Shown here: piece after piece, positions 18,456 to 25,800 of the stretch
How the letters are laid out: each line of letters opens with the position of its first letter
Position numbering within the stretch: position 1 is the stretch's first letter
Assembly (NCBI GenBank): GCA_964639875.1
Contig: CAZXEM010000003.1
Span: 1 to 44,413 of the forward strand
DNA length: 44,413 bases
Direction: 5' to 3'
From: CAZQLW01 sp964639875
GTDB lineage: Archaea > Nanobdellota > Nanobdellia > Woesearchaeales > GW2011-AR9
Translations under genes and position numbers: made by a program
Notes under the pieces: model-generated
The model's database searches: none
The model's input: the letters and a program-made list of their open reading frames with translations, nothing else
What the model was told of the DNA's origin: nothing

Positions 18456-19430
18456 ATGGACAAAATGATAAAATTAGGATTTGTTGCAGAACTGGATTTA
18501 AGAGAAGAGAACCAAAATTATCCCGTAACTAAAAAACAAATCCAAGAATATTTCGGCCCATTATCAGAACAGGGCCTAGACACATATATCTTTAGTTGGA
18601 AAAGTTTAACAGATCAAGGAACAGTAAATGAAGCATATTCAATAAATGAAGGAAAAACAAAAGAGTTAGACCTTAGTAAAGAGTTAGATATAGTTTTTAC
18701 AAAACAATTAGGCAATATCGCTAATTGCCCTCAAGAATTTCTTGATTATTTAACTTACCTGGGCAATGTTAATACCATTAAAGTCAATGAACCGGACAGG
18801 ATGAGATCAAATTTAGACAAAAACTATTTGATAAATTTACAAAAAGAAGGTTTTCCAGTAGTACCAACAGTTAATGTTTATAACCGCAAATTGGAAGAAC
18901 TTTTAGAGTATGATTTTGGAATAGAACATGAAGATATAATTTTAAAACCGAGAATATTTGGAGAATCAGGAAATGGAATTGTTAAATTATCTGATTTCAA
19001 AGGCGATGAAGAAGAATTCAACAGATATATAGACCAGAATCAACCAGTAATTGCTCAACCGATGATGAAAGAAATATTTCAAGGAGAAAAATCTTTAATT
19101 TTTTTAGGTGAAGAATTTTCTCACGGAATAACTAAAAAATCCACCACAGACAATTATAAAATTAACATTTCTTTCGGTACCGAATATGCCCGTTATTTTC
19201 CGAAACAAAATGAACTGGAGATGGCCCATAATATCATTGAACATTATAATGATCAGAATCAAATGACAAGAATAGATTTTTTAGATACTAAAGAAGGACC
19301 AAGAATTATGGAAGTTGAAAGGATAAATCCATCAACGTATACAACTCAAGTTGGCTTGGCCCACCATTTTTGTGATAACTTAGCAAAATTTATTAAAAGG
19401 GTTTACACAGAACAAAAAATTAATTATTAA
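18456..19430 (+). CDS. Second ATP-grasp ligase, DcsG-like
   Basis: A 324-residue protein only distantly related to its neighbour. It has the ATP-grasp elements DIILKPRIFGESGNGIVKL (Lys and glycine loop), VIAQPMM (hinge) and, near the C-terminus, RIDFLDTKEGPRIMEVERIN with the metal-binding Glu and Asn. The last motif resembles the D-cycloserine ligase DcsG group and glutathione-synthetase-like enzymes. It follows the first ATP-grasp gene by 16 nt. An ATG three codons in (18465) is an alternative start. A second ligase implies two successive bond-forming steps. Its 3' end overlaps the convergent D-aminopeptidase gene by 11 bases. Confidence 0.82.
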   Translation: MDKMIKLGFVAELDLREENQNYPVTKKQIQEYFGPLSEQGLDTYIFSWKSLTDQGTVNEAYSINEGKTKELDLSKELDIVFTKQLGNIANCPQEFLDYLTYLGNVNTIKVNEPDRMRSNLDKNYLINLQKEGFPVVPTVNVYNRKLEELLEYDFGIEHEDIILKPRIFGESGNGIVKLSDFKGDEEEFNRYIDQNQPVIAQPMMKEIFQGEKSLIFLGEEFSHGITKKSTTDNYKINISFGTEYARYFPKQNELEMAHNIIEHYNDQNQMTRIDFLDTKEGPRIMEVERINPSTYTTQVGLAHHFCDNLAKFIKRVYTEQKINY

Positions 19431-20283
19431 TTTTATTATAATTCTTACTAAACAAAGAAAGTAACTGTTGATATTTTTTATATCCTTCAGCAATGTTAGA
19501 AGAAGAAAATGTAACTTCTCGTGGATTTGAATTATTATGTTTAACAGAATCAAGATGTAAATCAATATGCGAATCAACATCTTCTAATAAATAAGCATAA
19601 GGAACTAAAACTTTCCAATGAAAAATTTGTGCTTTGAAATCAGCCCGATTAATAGTATCAACATTTTTTAAAGTGGATGCTAAACTTTCTTTAATTTCGT
19701 TAAAGACAACGTCTTTATCTTTAAGTTGAGATTGATGTTGACTCAAAGAAACTTTAGTAGTTACAGTAGGAAGGTTAGGAATTAACTGTTTTATTTCTTC
19801 AACAGCATTATTAGTACCTGAAAGGAAAATCAGTTTAACACCATTATCTTTTGCCACTAAGACATTTAATCCACTTTCTCCAAATTCAACATTATTAATA
19901 AAAACCCCAGATATTAATTTTGTACTATTGGTGTGGGCACAATAAGAATAATGTTGGTTAGCTTTTCCATGATAACCTAAGAAAATACAATAATCAACTT
20001 GTTCAATCCCTTCAAGCATTGAAGTTCTTCGTTTATGTTTGTTAACAAAATTAATCTTTGAATTTAATAATTCAGGAAGAACATTCTTTCCTGACCCGTG
20101 GGCATCAACCAAATAAACTTCTTCAACGCCATTATTAAAACAACAATTAGCAACCACATTAATTTCTTCAGTCATCAGAAGACGGGCATCTTGATATTCT
20201 TGACTAGAAGTGTTTAGAAAACTGCCACCAGTAATTCCAGTAACTCCTTCAATGTCAGCAGAAATCAATATTTTCATCCCCAT
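19420..20283 (-). CDS. M55-family D-aminopeptidase, DppA-like
   Basis: A 287-residue zinc peptidase of the DppA family, which releases D-amino acids from the N-terminus of small peptides. The metal and catalytic residues match in order: Asp10 and Glu12 in SADIEGVTG, His62 in VDAHGS, His105 in LGYHGKA and Glu133 in NNVEFGESG. All are intact, so activity is expected. It is convergent with the ATP-grasp operon and divergent from the C39-like gene, with which it seems to share one TATA element. In this setting it may recycle or trim a D-amino-acid product. An ATG two codons inside (20277) is an alternative start. Confidence 0.9.
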   Translation of the reverse strand: MGMKILISADIEGVTGITGGSFLNTSSQEYQDARLLMTEEINVVANCCFNNGVEEVYLVDAHGSGKNVLPELLNSKINFVNKHKRRTSMLEGIEQVDYCIFLGYHGKANQHYSYCAHTNSTKLISGVFINNVEFGESGLNVLVAKDNGVKLIFLSGTNNAVEEIKQLIPNLPTVTTKVSLSQHQSQLKDKDVVFNEIKESLASTLKNVDTINRADFKAQIFHWKVLVPYAYLLEDVDSHIDLHLDSVKHNNSNPREVTFSSSNIAEGYKKYQQLLSLFSKNYNKINN

Positions 20284-20307
20284 ACTAAAATCTACAAGCG
20301 AAATTAA

Positions 20308-20316
20308 TTTATATAA
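20308..20316. promoter_or_regulatory. Shared palindromic TATA element
   Basis: The 52-bp gap between the divergent D-aminopeptidase (ATG at 20283) and C39-like gene (ATG at 20336) contains a single TATA-like element, TTTATATAA, whose core TTATATAA is its own reverse complement. It is centred about 24 nt from one start codon and 29 nt from the other. Both distances suit leaderless archaeal transcripts, so one box could serve both genes. Inferred from spacing only. Confidence 0.5.
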
Positions 20317-20335
20317 CTTTCCATTTACAAGATAA

Positions 20336-20941
20336 ATGGAACCTTATTTACAAACAACCGTGTTTACTACAGCTGCTTCCTCTTTATTAACTATTTTACA
20401 TTACTTTAATCCAGAAATCAAATTAAGTAAAGATAATGAGTTCAAGATCTGGCAAAGTACAGTTATTTTGCCAACAAGAGCATCTTCAATTTTTGCCCTA
20501 GCTGATTATGCATTGAAAGAAAAATTAAATCTTCAAGTGATTGTAGAAAGTAAAAATTATGAATTCCCTGATTATCGGTTTTATCGTTATAAAAAAGAGG
20601 ATGTTGAAAACGCAACATTTTCATCAAGATTATATCTGAAAAATGCTAAAAAAAACAATTTGGAAATAGTAGAAAGAAAGATTACTTTAGATGACGTTAA
20701 AGAATTATTACTGGAAAATGTTTTGTTGTTAAGAATTAATACTAAACCCATTCGTGGAGAAAAAAGGAACACCTCAAACTTTATTGTTTTACATGGTTAT
20801 GATGGAAATTATTTTCATATTATTGATCCACAATCAGGAGGATTGTCAATTTCTGAAGAAATAATGGAAGAATCATTTTCCACTTTAGAAACTAAAAAAT
20901 ATCGTGACCATCAAATGATTGTGTTTAAGAAAAATCTTTAA
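20336..20941 (+). CDS. C39-like (PF11814-type) protein, catalytic residues lost
   Basis: A 201-residue protein whose outline follows the Peptidase_C39-like (DUF3335) family: YLQTTVFTTAASSLL at residues 4-18, EFKIWQSTV near 34-42, and SNFIVLHGYDG then IIDPQSGG near 146-168. Family members normally read QTTDFTCGPA and HWVVVTG. Here the nucleophilic Cys is Thr12, the His is Asn147, and only Asp163 remains; the protein contains no cysteine at all. It cannot act as a thiol peptidase and may bind a peptide or regulate the pathway. In bacteria this family often sits near RimK-like ligases, which fits the neighbours. It overlaps the convergent DUF2087-like gene by 17 bases. Confidence 0.75.
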   Translation: MEPYLQTTVFTTAASSLLTILHYFNPEIKLSKDNEFKIWQSTVILPTRASSIFALADYALKEKLNLQVIVESKNYEFPDYRFYRYKKEDVENATFSSRLYLKNAKKNNLEIVERKITLDDVKELLLENVLLLRINTKPIRGEKRNTSNFIVLHGYDGNYFHIIDPQSGGLSISEEIMEESFSTLETKKYRDHQMIVFKKNL

Positions 20942-21212
20942 TCTTCCCTTGATTAACTTTAATTTTTAACAATTCTTGTTCAGAAAGTTCTTTTTTCTTT
21001 AACCAATAAGTCCCTTTGTAAGAATCTTTTGCAAGATAATTAAAATTCACTAATTCTCTTCTAAAAAGAACATAATCATCAACATTAAAAGATTGAATGA
21101 TTTCATTAACTTCTTGCTCAGTATAAACTTTTTCATCTTCAAACTTTTGCATAATCTGAGTAAGAACTGTTTGCTTTTCTAAATCGTTAGAAGGCAGAAT
21201 CATTAATTTCAT
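20925..21212 (-). CDS. DUF2087-like small protein
   Basis: A 95-residue protein with the pattern VYTEQEVNEIIQSF, VLFRRELVNFNYL and GTYWL typical of DUF2087, a winged-helix-like domain found alone or attached to bacterial regulators. It may bind nucleic acid; no function is established. Its start codon overlaps the stop of the GH3 gene by four bases (ATGA), so it is the third gene of a short operon with GH3 and a small anchored protein. It runs 17 bases into the convergent C39-like gene. Confidence 0.75.
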   Translation of the reverse strand: MKLMILPSNDLEKQTVLTQIMQKFEDEKVYTEQEVNEIIQSFNVDDYVLFRRELVNFNYLAKDSYKGTYWLKKKELSEQELLKIKVNQGKIKDFS

Positions 21213-22306
21213 TTTACATTAAACCCCTTCGCTTCAAGAATCTTTTTTACCGAATTATCAATTTGTTCTTCAGGAATGTCCCCATTAAGAACAGCTTCTT
21301 TAACAGTTTCAATCATGTGAAAAATTTCGTTAGGATCTTCGTTAAAATTAATAATTAAATCGTTACCTGCACTAAACACTGCCCGGTACAAATCTTCTTT
21401 TGAATCAAAAAATTTCTGTAAACCTAACATCATTGTATCATCAGTAATTATTAAACCGTCAAATTTTTCTTTTAAAGTGTCTACTGCTTTCTTGGAAACT
21501 ACTGCGGGCTTACCTTCAGAATTAACTTCACCATAAGAAATAACATGAGTTACCATCATCGATTTAACATCACCTTTATCACCTAAATAATTGTAAGGAT
21601 AAATATCCTCTAGAACAATTTCTGCAGTTACCATATTTTTATGAGGATCTTTGATCACTAGAGCTTTGCCTGGATAATGTTTAGCAGTAGCAATTACTCC
21701 TTGACTTTGTAATCCCAAAATATAAGCTTCAGCTAATAGAGTAATCTCTTCTTCAGTACCAGGAAAAGTTCGGCAGTTCCATATTTCATCATCTAAATCT
21801 ACAACGGGCGCATAATTAATAGTAAATCCTAAATCGTGAAGGAACTTACCTTCATCACTACCTTTTTGAAAAGCTTCACCTACATTTTTAACTTCACTCA
21901 CTGAATAAAAATCTTTAAAGTTAGCAAACGGATTCCAACATCCTTCAAGATCAACAGTAACAAAGAATGGGATGACCATATCTTCCTGAAAATCGTTGAT
22001 TGTGTTTTTGAACAGTTCTTCATCTTTCATTGCAAAAAGATGGATCCCACCAATTTGCATATTTTTCCAAACATTCAAATTGTGTCTACCGCCATGGACA
22101 ATTACCATTTGAGCAATTTTCTGTTCTAAAGTTAAATCGTTAAGATTGACAGTGTTGTCTTGGATAGGGATAGGATTTTGTTCTGGAATTAACCAACCTT
22201 TAGCTTTAGCTACGTTCAACGTTCCGAGAACAAGAACTAAAACAATCAGAATTAGGAAAACTATTTCACTTCTTGTCCTTCCCTTTTTGTTATTATTTTT
22301 GACCAT
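21209..22306 (-). CDS. Membrane-anchored GH3 / NagZ-like glycosidase
   Basis: A 365-residue glycoside hydrolase family 3 protein. An N-terminal hydrophobic segment (about residues 14-34) anchors or exports it. The TIM-barrel domain shows LEQKIAQMVIV, the substrate loop AKHYPGKALVIKDPH with the Lys-His pair and the Asp-x-His dyad typical of NagZ-type enzymes, and IITDDTMMLG with the nucleophilic Asp. Such enzymes release N-acetylglucosamine or related sugars. Since archaea lack murein, the target is probably a surface glycan, pseudomurein-like polymer or a host or neighbour wall. It lies 7 nt after a small anchored Cys protein and overlaps the DUF2087-like gene. Confidence 0.88.
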   Translation of the reverse strand: MVKNNNKKGRTRSEIVFLILIVLVLVLGTLNVAKAKGWLIPEQNPIPIQDNTVNLNDLTLEQKIAQMVIVHGGRHNLNVWKNMQIGGIHLFAMKDEELFKNTINDFQEDMVIPFFVTVDLEGCWNPFANFKDFYSVSEVKNVGEAFQKGSDEGKFLHDLGFTINYAPVVDLDDEIWNCRTFPGTEEEITLLAEAYILGLQSQGVIATAKHYPGKALVIKDPHKNMVTAEIVLEDIYPYNYLGDKGDVKSMMVTHVISYGEVNSEGKPAVVSKKAVDTLKEKFDGLIITDDTMMLGLQKFFDSKEDLYRAVFSAGNDLIINFNEDPNEIFHMIETVKEAVLNGDIPEEQIDNSVKKILEAKGFNVK

Positions 22307-22313
22307 AGTGTTT

Positions 22314-22658
22314 TTACCAAATTTCTAAATTACGACAATAATTGTAAGCTTTCTTGTTAAGTAAATATTTTAAATCATTTCCCGTTTGACATGACCAATC
22401 AGTTTTTTCAAGTTTATCTTTTTTACATTCTAACTGTTTTCTAGCTTCTACACAACAAGAATCAAGATTGTTCCACTCGTTAAAATTATTTTTATAATTA
22501 ACAATACAAAGTGGATTATCTTGGTCAAACAAATATTGTGCCTGCCCAATTGTTGGTAATTGAACATTAAACAAATTTAAAGTAAGTAATAAAGCAAGAA
22601 AAACTAGTGAAATGTTCGCTATCACCATCACTTTTTTGTTTTCACTATACTTAACCAT
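22314..22658 (-). CDS. Small anchored cysteine-rich protein
   Basis: A 114-residue protein with one hydrophobic segment (about residues 10-30) and a soluble, presumably external, domain with seven cysteines, including a CC pair (DSCCVEARKQLEC) and a C-terminal KAYNYCRN. The even spacing suggests disulfides outside the cell. I have the impression that this pattern recurs in Woesearchaeota-like genomes but cannot name a family. First gene of the operon with GH3. A TATA-like box near 22681-22689 is about 27 nt upstream. Confidence 0.7.
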   Translation of the reverse strand: MVKYSENKKVMVIANISLVFLALLLTLNLFNVQLPTIGQAQYLFDQDNPLCIVNYKNNFNEWNNLDSCCVEARKQLECKKDKLEKTDWSCQTGNDLKYLLNKKAYNYCRNLEIW

Positions 22659-22762
22659 ATGATTATGTTAATTAAAAACAATATATAAAACTTTGTTTAA
22701 AAATAGAAATTTTCAAAATAGTATCGTTAAATTTAAAAAAGACGCTAATTCATAACAAATCA

Positions 22763-24550
22763 ATGATAATCAGAAAAGTCCTTTTAACTGTAGTTGGTCA
22801 TGTTGATCATGGTAAAACCTCTTTATTAGATCAGATTAGAAGTTCGGTTGTAACTGCAGGAGAAGCAGGAGCAATAACTCAAGCAATAGGAGTTTCCACA
22901 ATCCCTATTGAAACTATTAAAAAAATATGCGGTCCGTTACTTGACGCGTTTAAAGGTAATTTAACTGTTCCCGGCTTACTTGCAATTGATACGCCGGGCC
23001 ACGCAGCATTCACTTCATTAAGAAAACGTGGCGGTTCTTTAGCGGATATTGCAATCTTAATCGTAGACATTAATGAAGGATTAAAACCGCAAACAATTGA
23101 ATCGATTGAAATTCTTAAAAATAATAAAGTTCCGTTCATTATCGCTGCAAACAAAATCGACTTAATCCATGGTTGGAATTATGATGATAAAAAGTTACTT
23201 ATGCAAAACGTAGCAGAAATGAACACAGAAATTCAAGGACAATTTGAAAAGAAAATGTATGAATTGGTAGGAAAGATGCACGAATTTGAATTTCAAGCAG
23301 AACGGTTTGATCGAGTAGAAGATTATACTAAACAAGTTGCGATAGTACCAATATCTGCAAAAACTGGTCAAGGCATTCCAGAATTATTAATGGTCCTTAC
23401 TGGACTTGCCCAAAAATTTCTTGAAAAAAAGTTAGAAATTGAAAATACTGGAAATTGTAAAGGAACAATCCTTGAAGTTAAAGAAGAGAAAGGGTTAGGG
23501 ACAACAATCGATACAATAATTTACAACGGACAATTAAAAGTTAACGACACTTTGGTTATCGGCGGAATTGATGAACCTATCGTTGTTAAAATTAGAGCAC
23601 TTCTTGAACCTGCAGACCTTTGCGATATGCGAGAAAAGAAAAGTAGATTCAAAAATGTTAAAGAAGTTTCTGCGGCAACAGGTGTAAAAATTTCTGCTCC
23701 TGGTTTAGAAAGTGCAATGGCCGGCATGCCAGTAAGAAGTTGTTCTGGAAAACCTGAAGAAGTTGAAGAGATGAAAAAAGAAGTTCGGGAAGAAGTTGGC
23801 GAAATTGTTATGGAATGTGATGAATGTATTGGAGTAATAATTAAAGCTGACACTATCGGCGGCTTGGAAGCGTTAAGAAACTTATTAGAAGAAAAACAAA
23901 TTCCCATTTCTTCAGCATCATTAGGAGATTTATCTAAAAAAGATTTTTCTAAACTGGAATCATTAAGAGAGAAAGAAGAATTCAGTGCAGTAATTCTTGG
24001 ATTTAATGTTAAAATTTCTGATGAGTTAGAAGAGTATGCAAAAAGTAAGAAATTTAAATTAATTACTAACGATGTGATTTACAAGATTATTGAAGATTAT
24101 GAAGAATATCAAAAAAAACTTAGACATGAGATAGAAGTTAAAGAACTTTCAAGACTGGTTAGACCTTGTAAATTTGCAATTCTTAAAGGTTATACTTTCC
24201 GTCAAAGTAATCCCGCAATTGTTGGAGTGGAAATAGAAATTGGCAGAATAAAAACTGGCGACCCAGTAATGAATATGCAAGGTAAACAAATCAGTTCTGT
24301 CAAAAGTATGCAAGAAGGAAAAGATTCGGTAAGTTTAGCTGAGCAAGGTAAACAAATTGCGATGAGTTTGGATGGAGTTACTGTTGGTAGACAAATTGAA
24401 GAAGGAGATTTTTTGTATACAGGTGTTCCTGAAGAAGATTTCAAAAAATTGAAAGAATTAAAAAGTAACCTTACAAAAATGGAAATTGAAGTTCTTAAAG
24501 AAGTAGCAGAAATTAAACGTAAAGATAACCCAGTCTGGGGAGTTGGCTAA
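22763..24550 (+). CDS. infB: Translation initiation factor aIF5B
   Basis: A 595-residue GTPase that promotes subunit joining and initiator tRNA placement. The G1 motif GHVDHGKTS is at about residues 12-20, G3 DTPGHAAF near 77, and G4 NKID near 130. Archaeal/eukaryotic sequence between and after these (VVTAGEAGAITQAIG, RGGSLADIAILI) and length without a long N-terminal extension fit archaeal aIF5B rather than bacterial IF2. Domains II-IV follow, with GTILEVKEEKGLGTTID. A TATA-like AT stretch about 30 nt upstream suggests a nearly leaderless mRNA. Confidence 0.97.
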   Translation: MIIRKVLLTVVGHVDHGKTSLLDQIRSSVVTAGEAGAITQAIGVSTIPIETIKKICGPLLDAFKGNLTVPGLLAIDTPGHAAFTSLRKRGGSLADIAILIVDINEGLKPQTIESIEILKNNKVPFIIAANKIDLIHGWNYDDKKLLMQNVAEMNTEIQGQFEKKMYELVGKMHEFEFQAERFDRVEDYTKQVAIVPISAKTGQGIPELLMVLTGLAQKFLEKKLEIENTGNCKGTILEVKEEKGLGTTIDTIIYNGQLKVNDTLVIGGIDEPIVVKIRALLEPADLCDMREKKSRFKNVKEVSAATGVKISAPGLESAMAGMPVRSCSGKPEEVEEMKKEVREEVGEIVMECDECIGVIIKADTIGGLEALRNLLEEKQIPISSASLGDLSKKDFSKLESLREKEEFSAVILGFNVKISDELEEYAKSKKFKLITNDVIYKIIEDYEEYQKKLRHEIEVKELSRLVRPCKFAILKGYTFRQSNPAIVGVEIEIGRIKTGDPVMNMQGKQISSVKSMQEGKDSVSLAEQGKQIAMSLDGVTVGRQIEEGDFLYTGVPEEDFKKLKELKSNLTKMEIEVLKEVAEIKRKDNPVWGVG

Positions 24551-24552
24551 AT

Positions 24553-24777
24553 TTAAATTTGTTTTCTTGTTTTCTCATCTAATCCTACTGAATTTGGAGA
24601 ATAGTCTAAAGCATCCAAATGATCTAACCGTCTTAAATCATATTCATTAACAACTCTTAAAGAAGCCACAGTAGGATCAATGTTTACTGGTTCAGTCAGT
24701 TCCGCTTGATTATTGTCAAAAGACAAGTAAAGCTCTTCATATTCATTAGGTCCACAAAATGTTTTATCATCAATCAT
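24553..24777 (-). CDS. Small acidic hypothetical protein
   Basis: About 74 residues, acidic, without signal or membrane segment; two cysteines at most. No family recognised. I prefer the ATG at 24777 (MIDDKTFCGPNEYEE) over an earlier one at 24795. An AT-rich TATATATAA-like stretch about 30 nt upstream could drive it. It ends two bases from the aIF5B stop, convergently. The even codon composition and own promoter-like sequence favour a real gene, but the evidence is modest. Confidence 0.45.
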   Translation of the reverse strand: MIDDKTFCGPNEYEELYLSFDNNQAELTEPVNIDPTVASLRVVNEYDLRRLDHLDALDYSPNSVGLDEKTRKQI

Positions 24778-24879
24778 CGTTATACAAGTAAACAATATAT
24801 GTTATATATATTTTACGTTACTCCAGATTATATGTTTAAAGCAATAAAGTTTAAATAAAACCTTCTTTTCAAGCTAATC

Positions 24880-25044
24880 ATGGCTAAATGTAACATTTGT
24901 GGAAATAAAATTGCAGAATTATTTCTAGGAAAATTGAAAGGTACAATTATCAAAAAGGAAGGCAAGAATAAACAATACACTATTTGTTTTGAATGTCAAA
25001 AGAAATTTCCGAGTAAAGAAGAATTGTTAAAACAGATTAAATAA
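24880..25044 (+). CDS. Small zinc-ribbon protein (54 aa)
   Basis: A short frame of 54 codons plus stop that reads MAKCNICGNKI, a basic middle part, then TICFECQKKFPS and a charged C-terminal helix. Two CxxC pairs (residues 4-7 and 36-39) would bind one zinc ion in a treble-clef or ribbon. Small archaeal proteins of this type occur near translation genes, and this one follows aIF5B. A TATA-like TTTAAATA at about 24850-24857 lies 27 nt before the ATG, so a leaderless mRNA is likely. Confidence 0.75.
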   Translation: MAKCNICGNKIAELFLGKLKGTIIKKEGKNKQYTICFECQKKFPSKEELLKQIK

Positions 25045-25137
25045 GTTAATATTCGTGCCCCAGCAAATGGCGTCCCATTTGATAAGACAGGCGACATGCG
25101 CTTCGCTTAGTCCCATTAAAAAAATAAAAAAAATTAT
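25045..25137. other. Structured spacer before the tRNA-Thr-like gene
   Basis: No protein gene. It can form a 7-bp hairpin CAAATGG/CCATTTG (about 25063-25080, loop CGTC) and a second stem TAAG/CTTA enclosing GCG/CGC, followed by a long A-rich run. It might be the end of a small RNA or a leader of the following tRNA-like transcript. I cannot assign it to a known RNA family. Confidence 0.3.
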
Positions 25138-25223
25138 GCCCCTGTGGCTTAGTAGCTATAGCGACTGCCTCGTATTTAAGAAAAGAAAGCAGTAGATCGG
25201 GAGTGCAACTCTCCCCAGGGGCT
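25138..25223 (+). tRNA. tRNA-Thr(CGT)-like gene with loop insertion
   Basis: A cloverleaf is visible: acceptor GCCCCTG/CAGGGGC (7 bp, perfect), D-stem GCTT/TAGC, anticodon stem ACTGC/GCAGT (5 bp), variable AGATC, T-stem GGGAG/CTCCC (5 bp) and discriminator T. The anticodon loop is 20 nt; removal of 13 nt (25175-25187) after position 37 leaves CTCGTAA, anticodon CGT, threonine. I cannot fold a good bulge-helix-bulge around the insertion. Position 19 is C and position 55 is G where G and T are nearly universal, so the D-loop/T-loop contact would be lost. It may be a pseudogene or a diverged tRNA. Total 86 nt, 73 after removal. Confidence 0.55.
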
Positions 25224-25291
25224 TGAGCAAAGCGAAAGAAACTGGGGAGCCCAAAGGGAAAACTATCCCTTTGTATGCTCACCAGGGGCTT
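25215..25291 (+). repeat. Duplicated tRNA 3' end flanking a short insert
   Basis: The ten bases CCAGGGGCTT at the tRNA 3' end (25215-25224) recur at 25282-25291, where they are followed by a T-run that looks like the transcript end. The 57 nt between can fold: TGAGCA/TGCTCA at the ends and AAAGGG/CCCTTT inside. The pattern resembles an attachment-site duplication or a structured insertion into the tRNA 3' end. Confidence 0.5.
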
Positions 25292-25302
25292 TTTATATCA
25301 AA

Positions 25303-25788
25303 ATGCCAAAATTAATCTTAATTAAAGGACCAGCAGGAGTGGGGAAAACTACTATCTGTAAACATCTTTCTAAAAAATTAAAAAATTTTAATTATGTTAA
25401 TTTAGAAGAATTTAAAGAAAAATTTAATCATTTGGAACGTACAGAAAGAAAAATTAAAGCCCATCAATTATATTATCCTAAAATCAAAAAACTAATTGAG
25501 AGAAAAAACAACATCCTTCTTCAAGAATCTTTCTTAAAAGATCTTAATAAAAAACTAGGAAAAGAACTGAAAAATAATAAATACAATATTATTTCTATTT
25601 TCTTAAAAGCTTCTTTAAAAGAAACTAAAAAAAGAAATGAAGAAAGAAAACAAAAAACTGCTTCTGAAGAATATATGAAAAAAAGTTATTCTTATCTTGC
25701 AGTTCCAGAAGCAAAAGATATTATTATTGATGTAGAAAATATTTCTATAAAAGAAACAGTTGATTTAATTATGAATTTATTAAAGTGA
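25303..25788 (+). CDS. P-loop nucleotide kinase-like protein
   Basis: A 161-residue protein with Walker A GPAGVGKTT at residues 9-17 and a hydrophobic first strand. The rest is Lys-rich and helical, with a lid-like region (ETKKRNEERKQKTASEEYMKK). It resembles small AAA_33/zeta-like or adenylate-kinase-like kinases that phosphorylate a nucleotide or small molecule; the substrate is unclear. It starts 12 bases after the end of the tRNA-Thr-like 3' repeat. Convergent with the HTH regulator. Confidence 0.75.
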   Translation: MPKLILIKGPAGVGKTTICKHLSKKLKNFNYVNLEEFKEKFNHLERTERKIKAHQLYYPKIKKLIERKNNILLQESFLKDLNKKLGKELKNNKYNIISIFLKASLKETKKRNEERKQKTASEEYMKKSYSYLAVPEAKDIIIDVENISIKETVDLIMNLLK

Positions 25789-25800
25789 ATGAATTATTGA

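Noticed and set aside
19380..19580. 66-codon minus-strand frame inside the D-aminopeptidase 3' end
   Set aside because: It overlaps two well-supported genes in another frame and has no start signals.
25175..25187. Ordinary BHB intron in the tRNA-Thr-like gene
   Set aside because: Only two of four central helix pairs can form around the expected bulges, so I do not call it a standard intron.
25046..25282. 78-codon minus-strand frame across the tRNA-Thr-like region
   Set aside because: It is the antisense of tRNA stems and hairpins, has no promoter or ribosome site and unlike composition; treated as a shadow.
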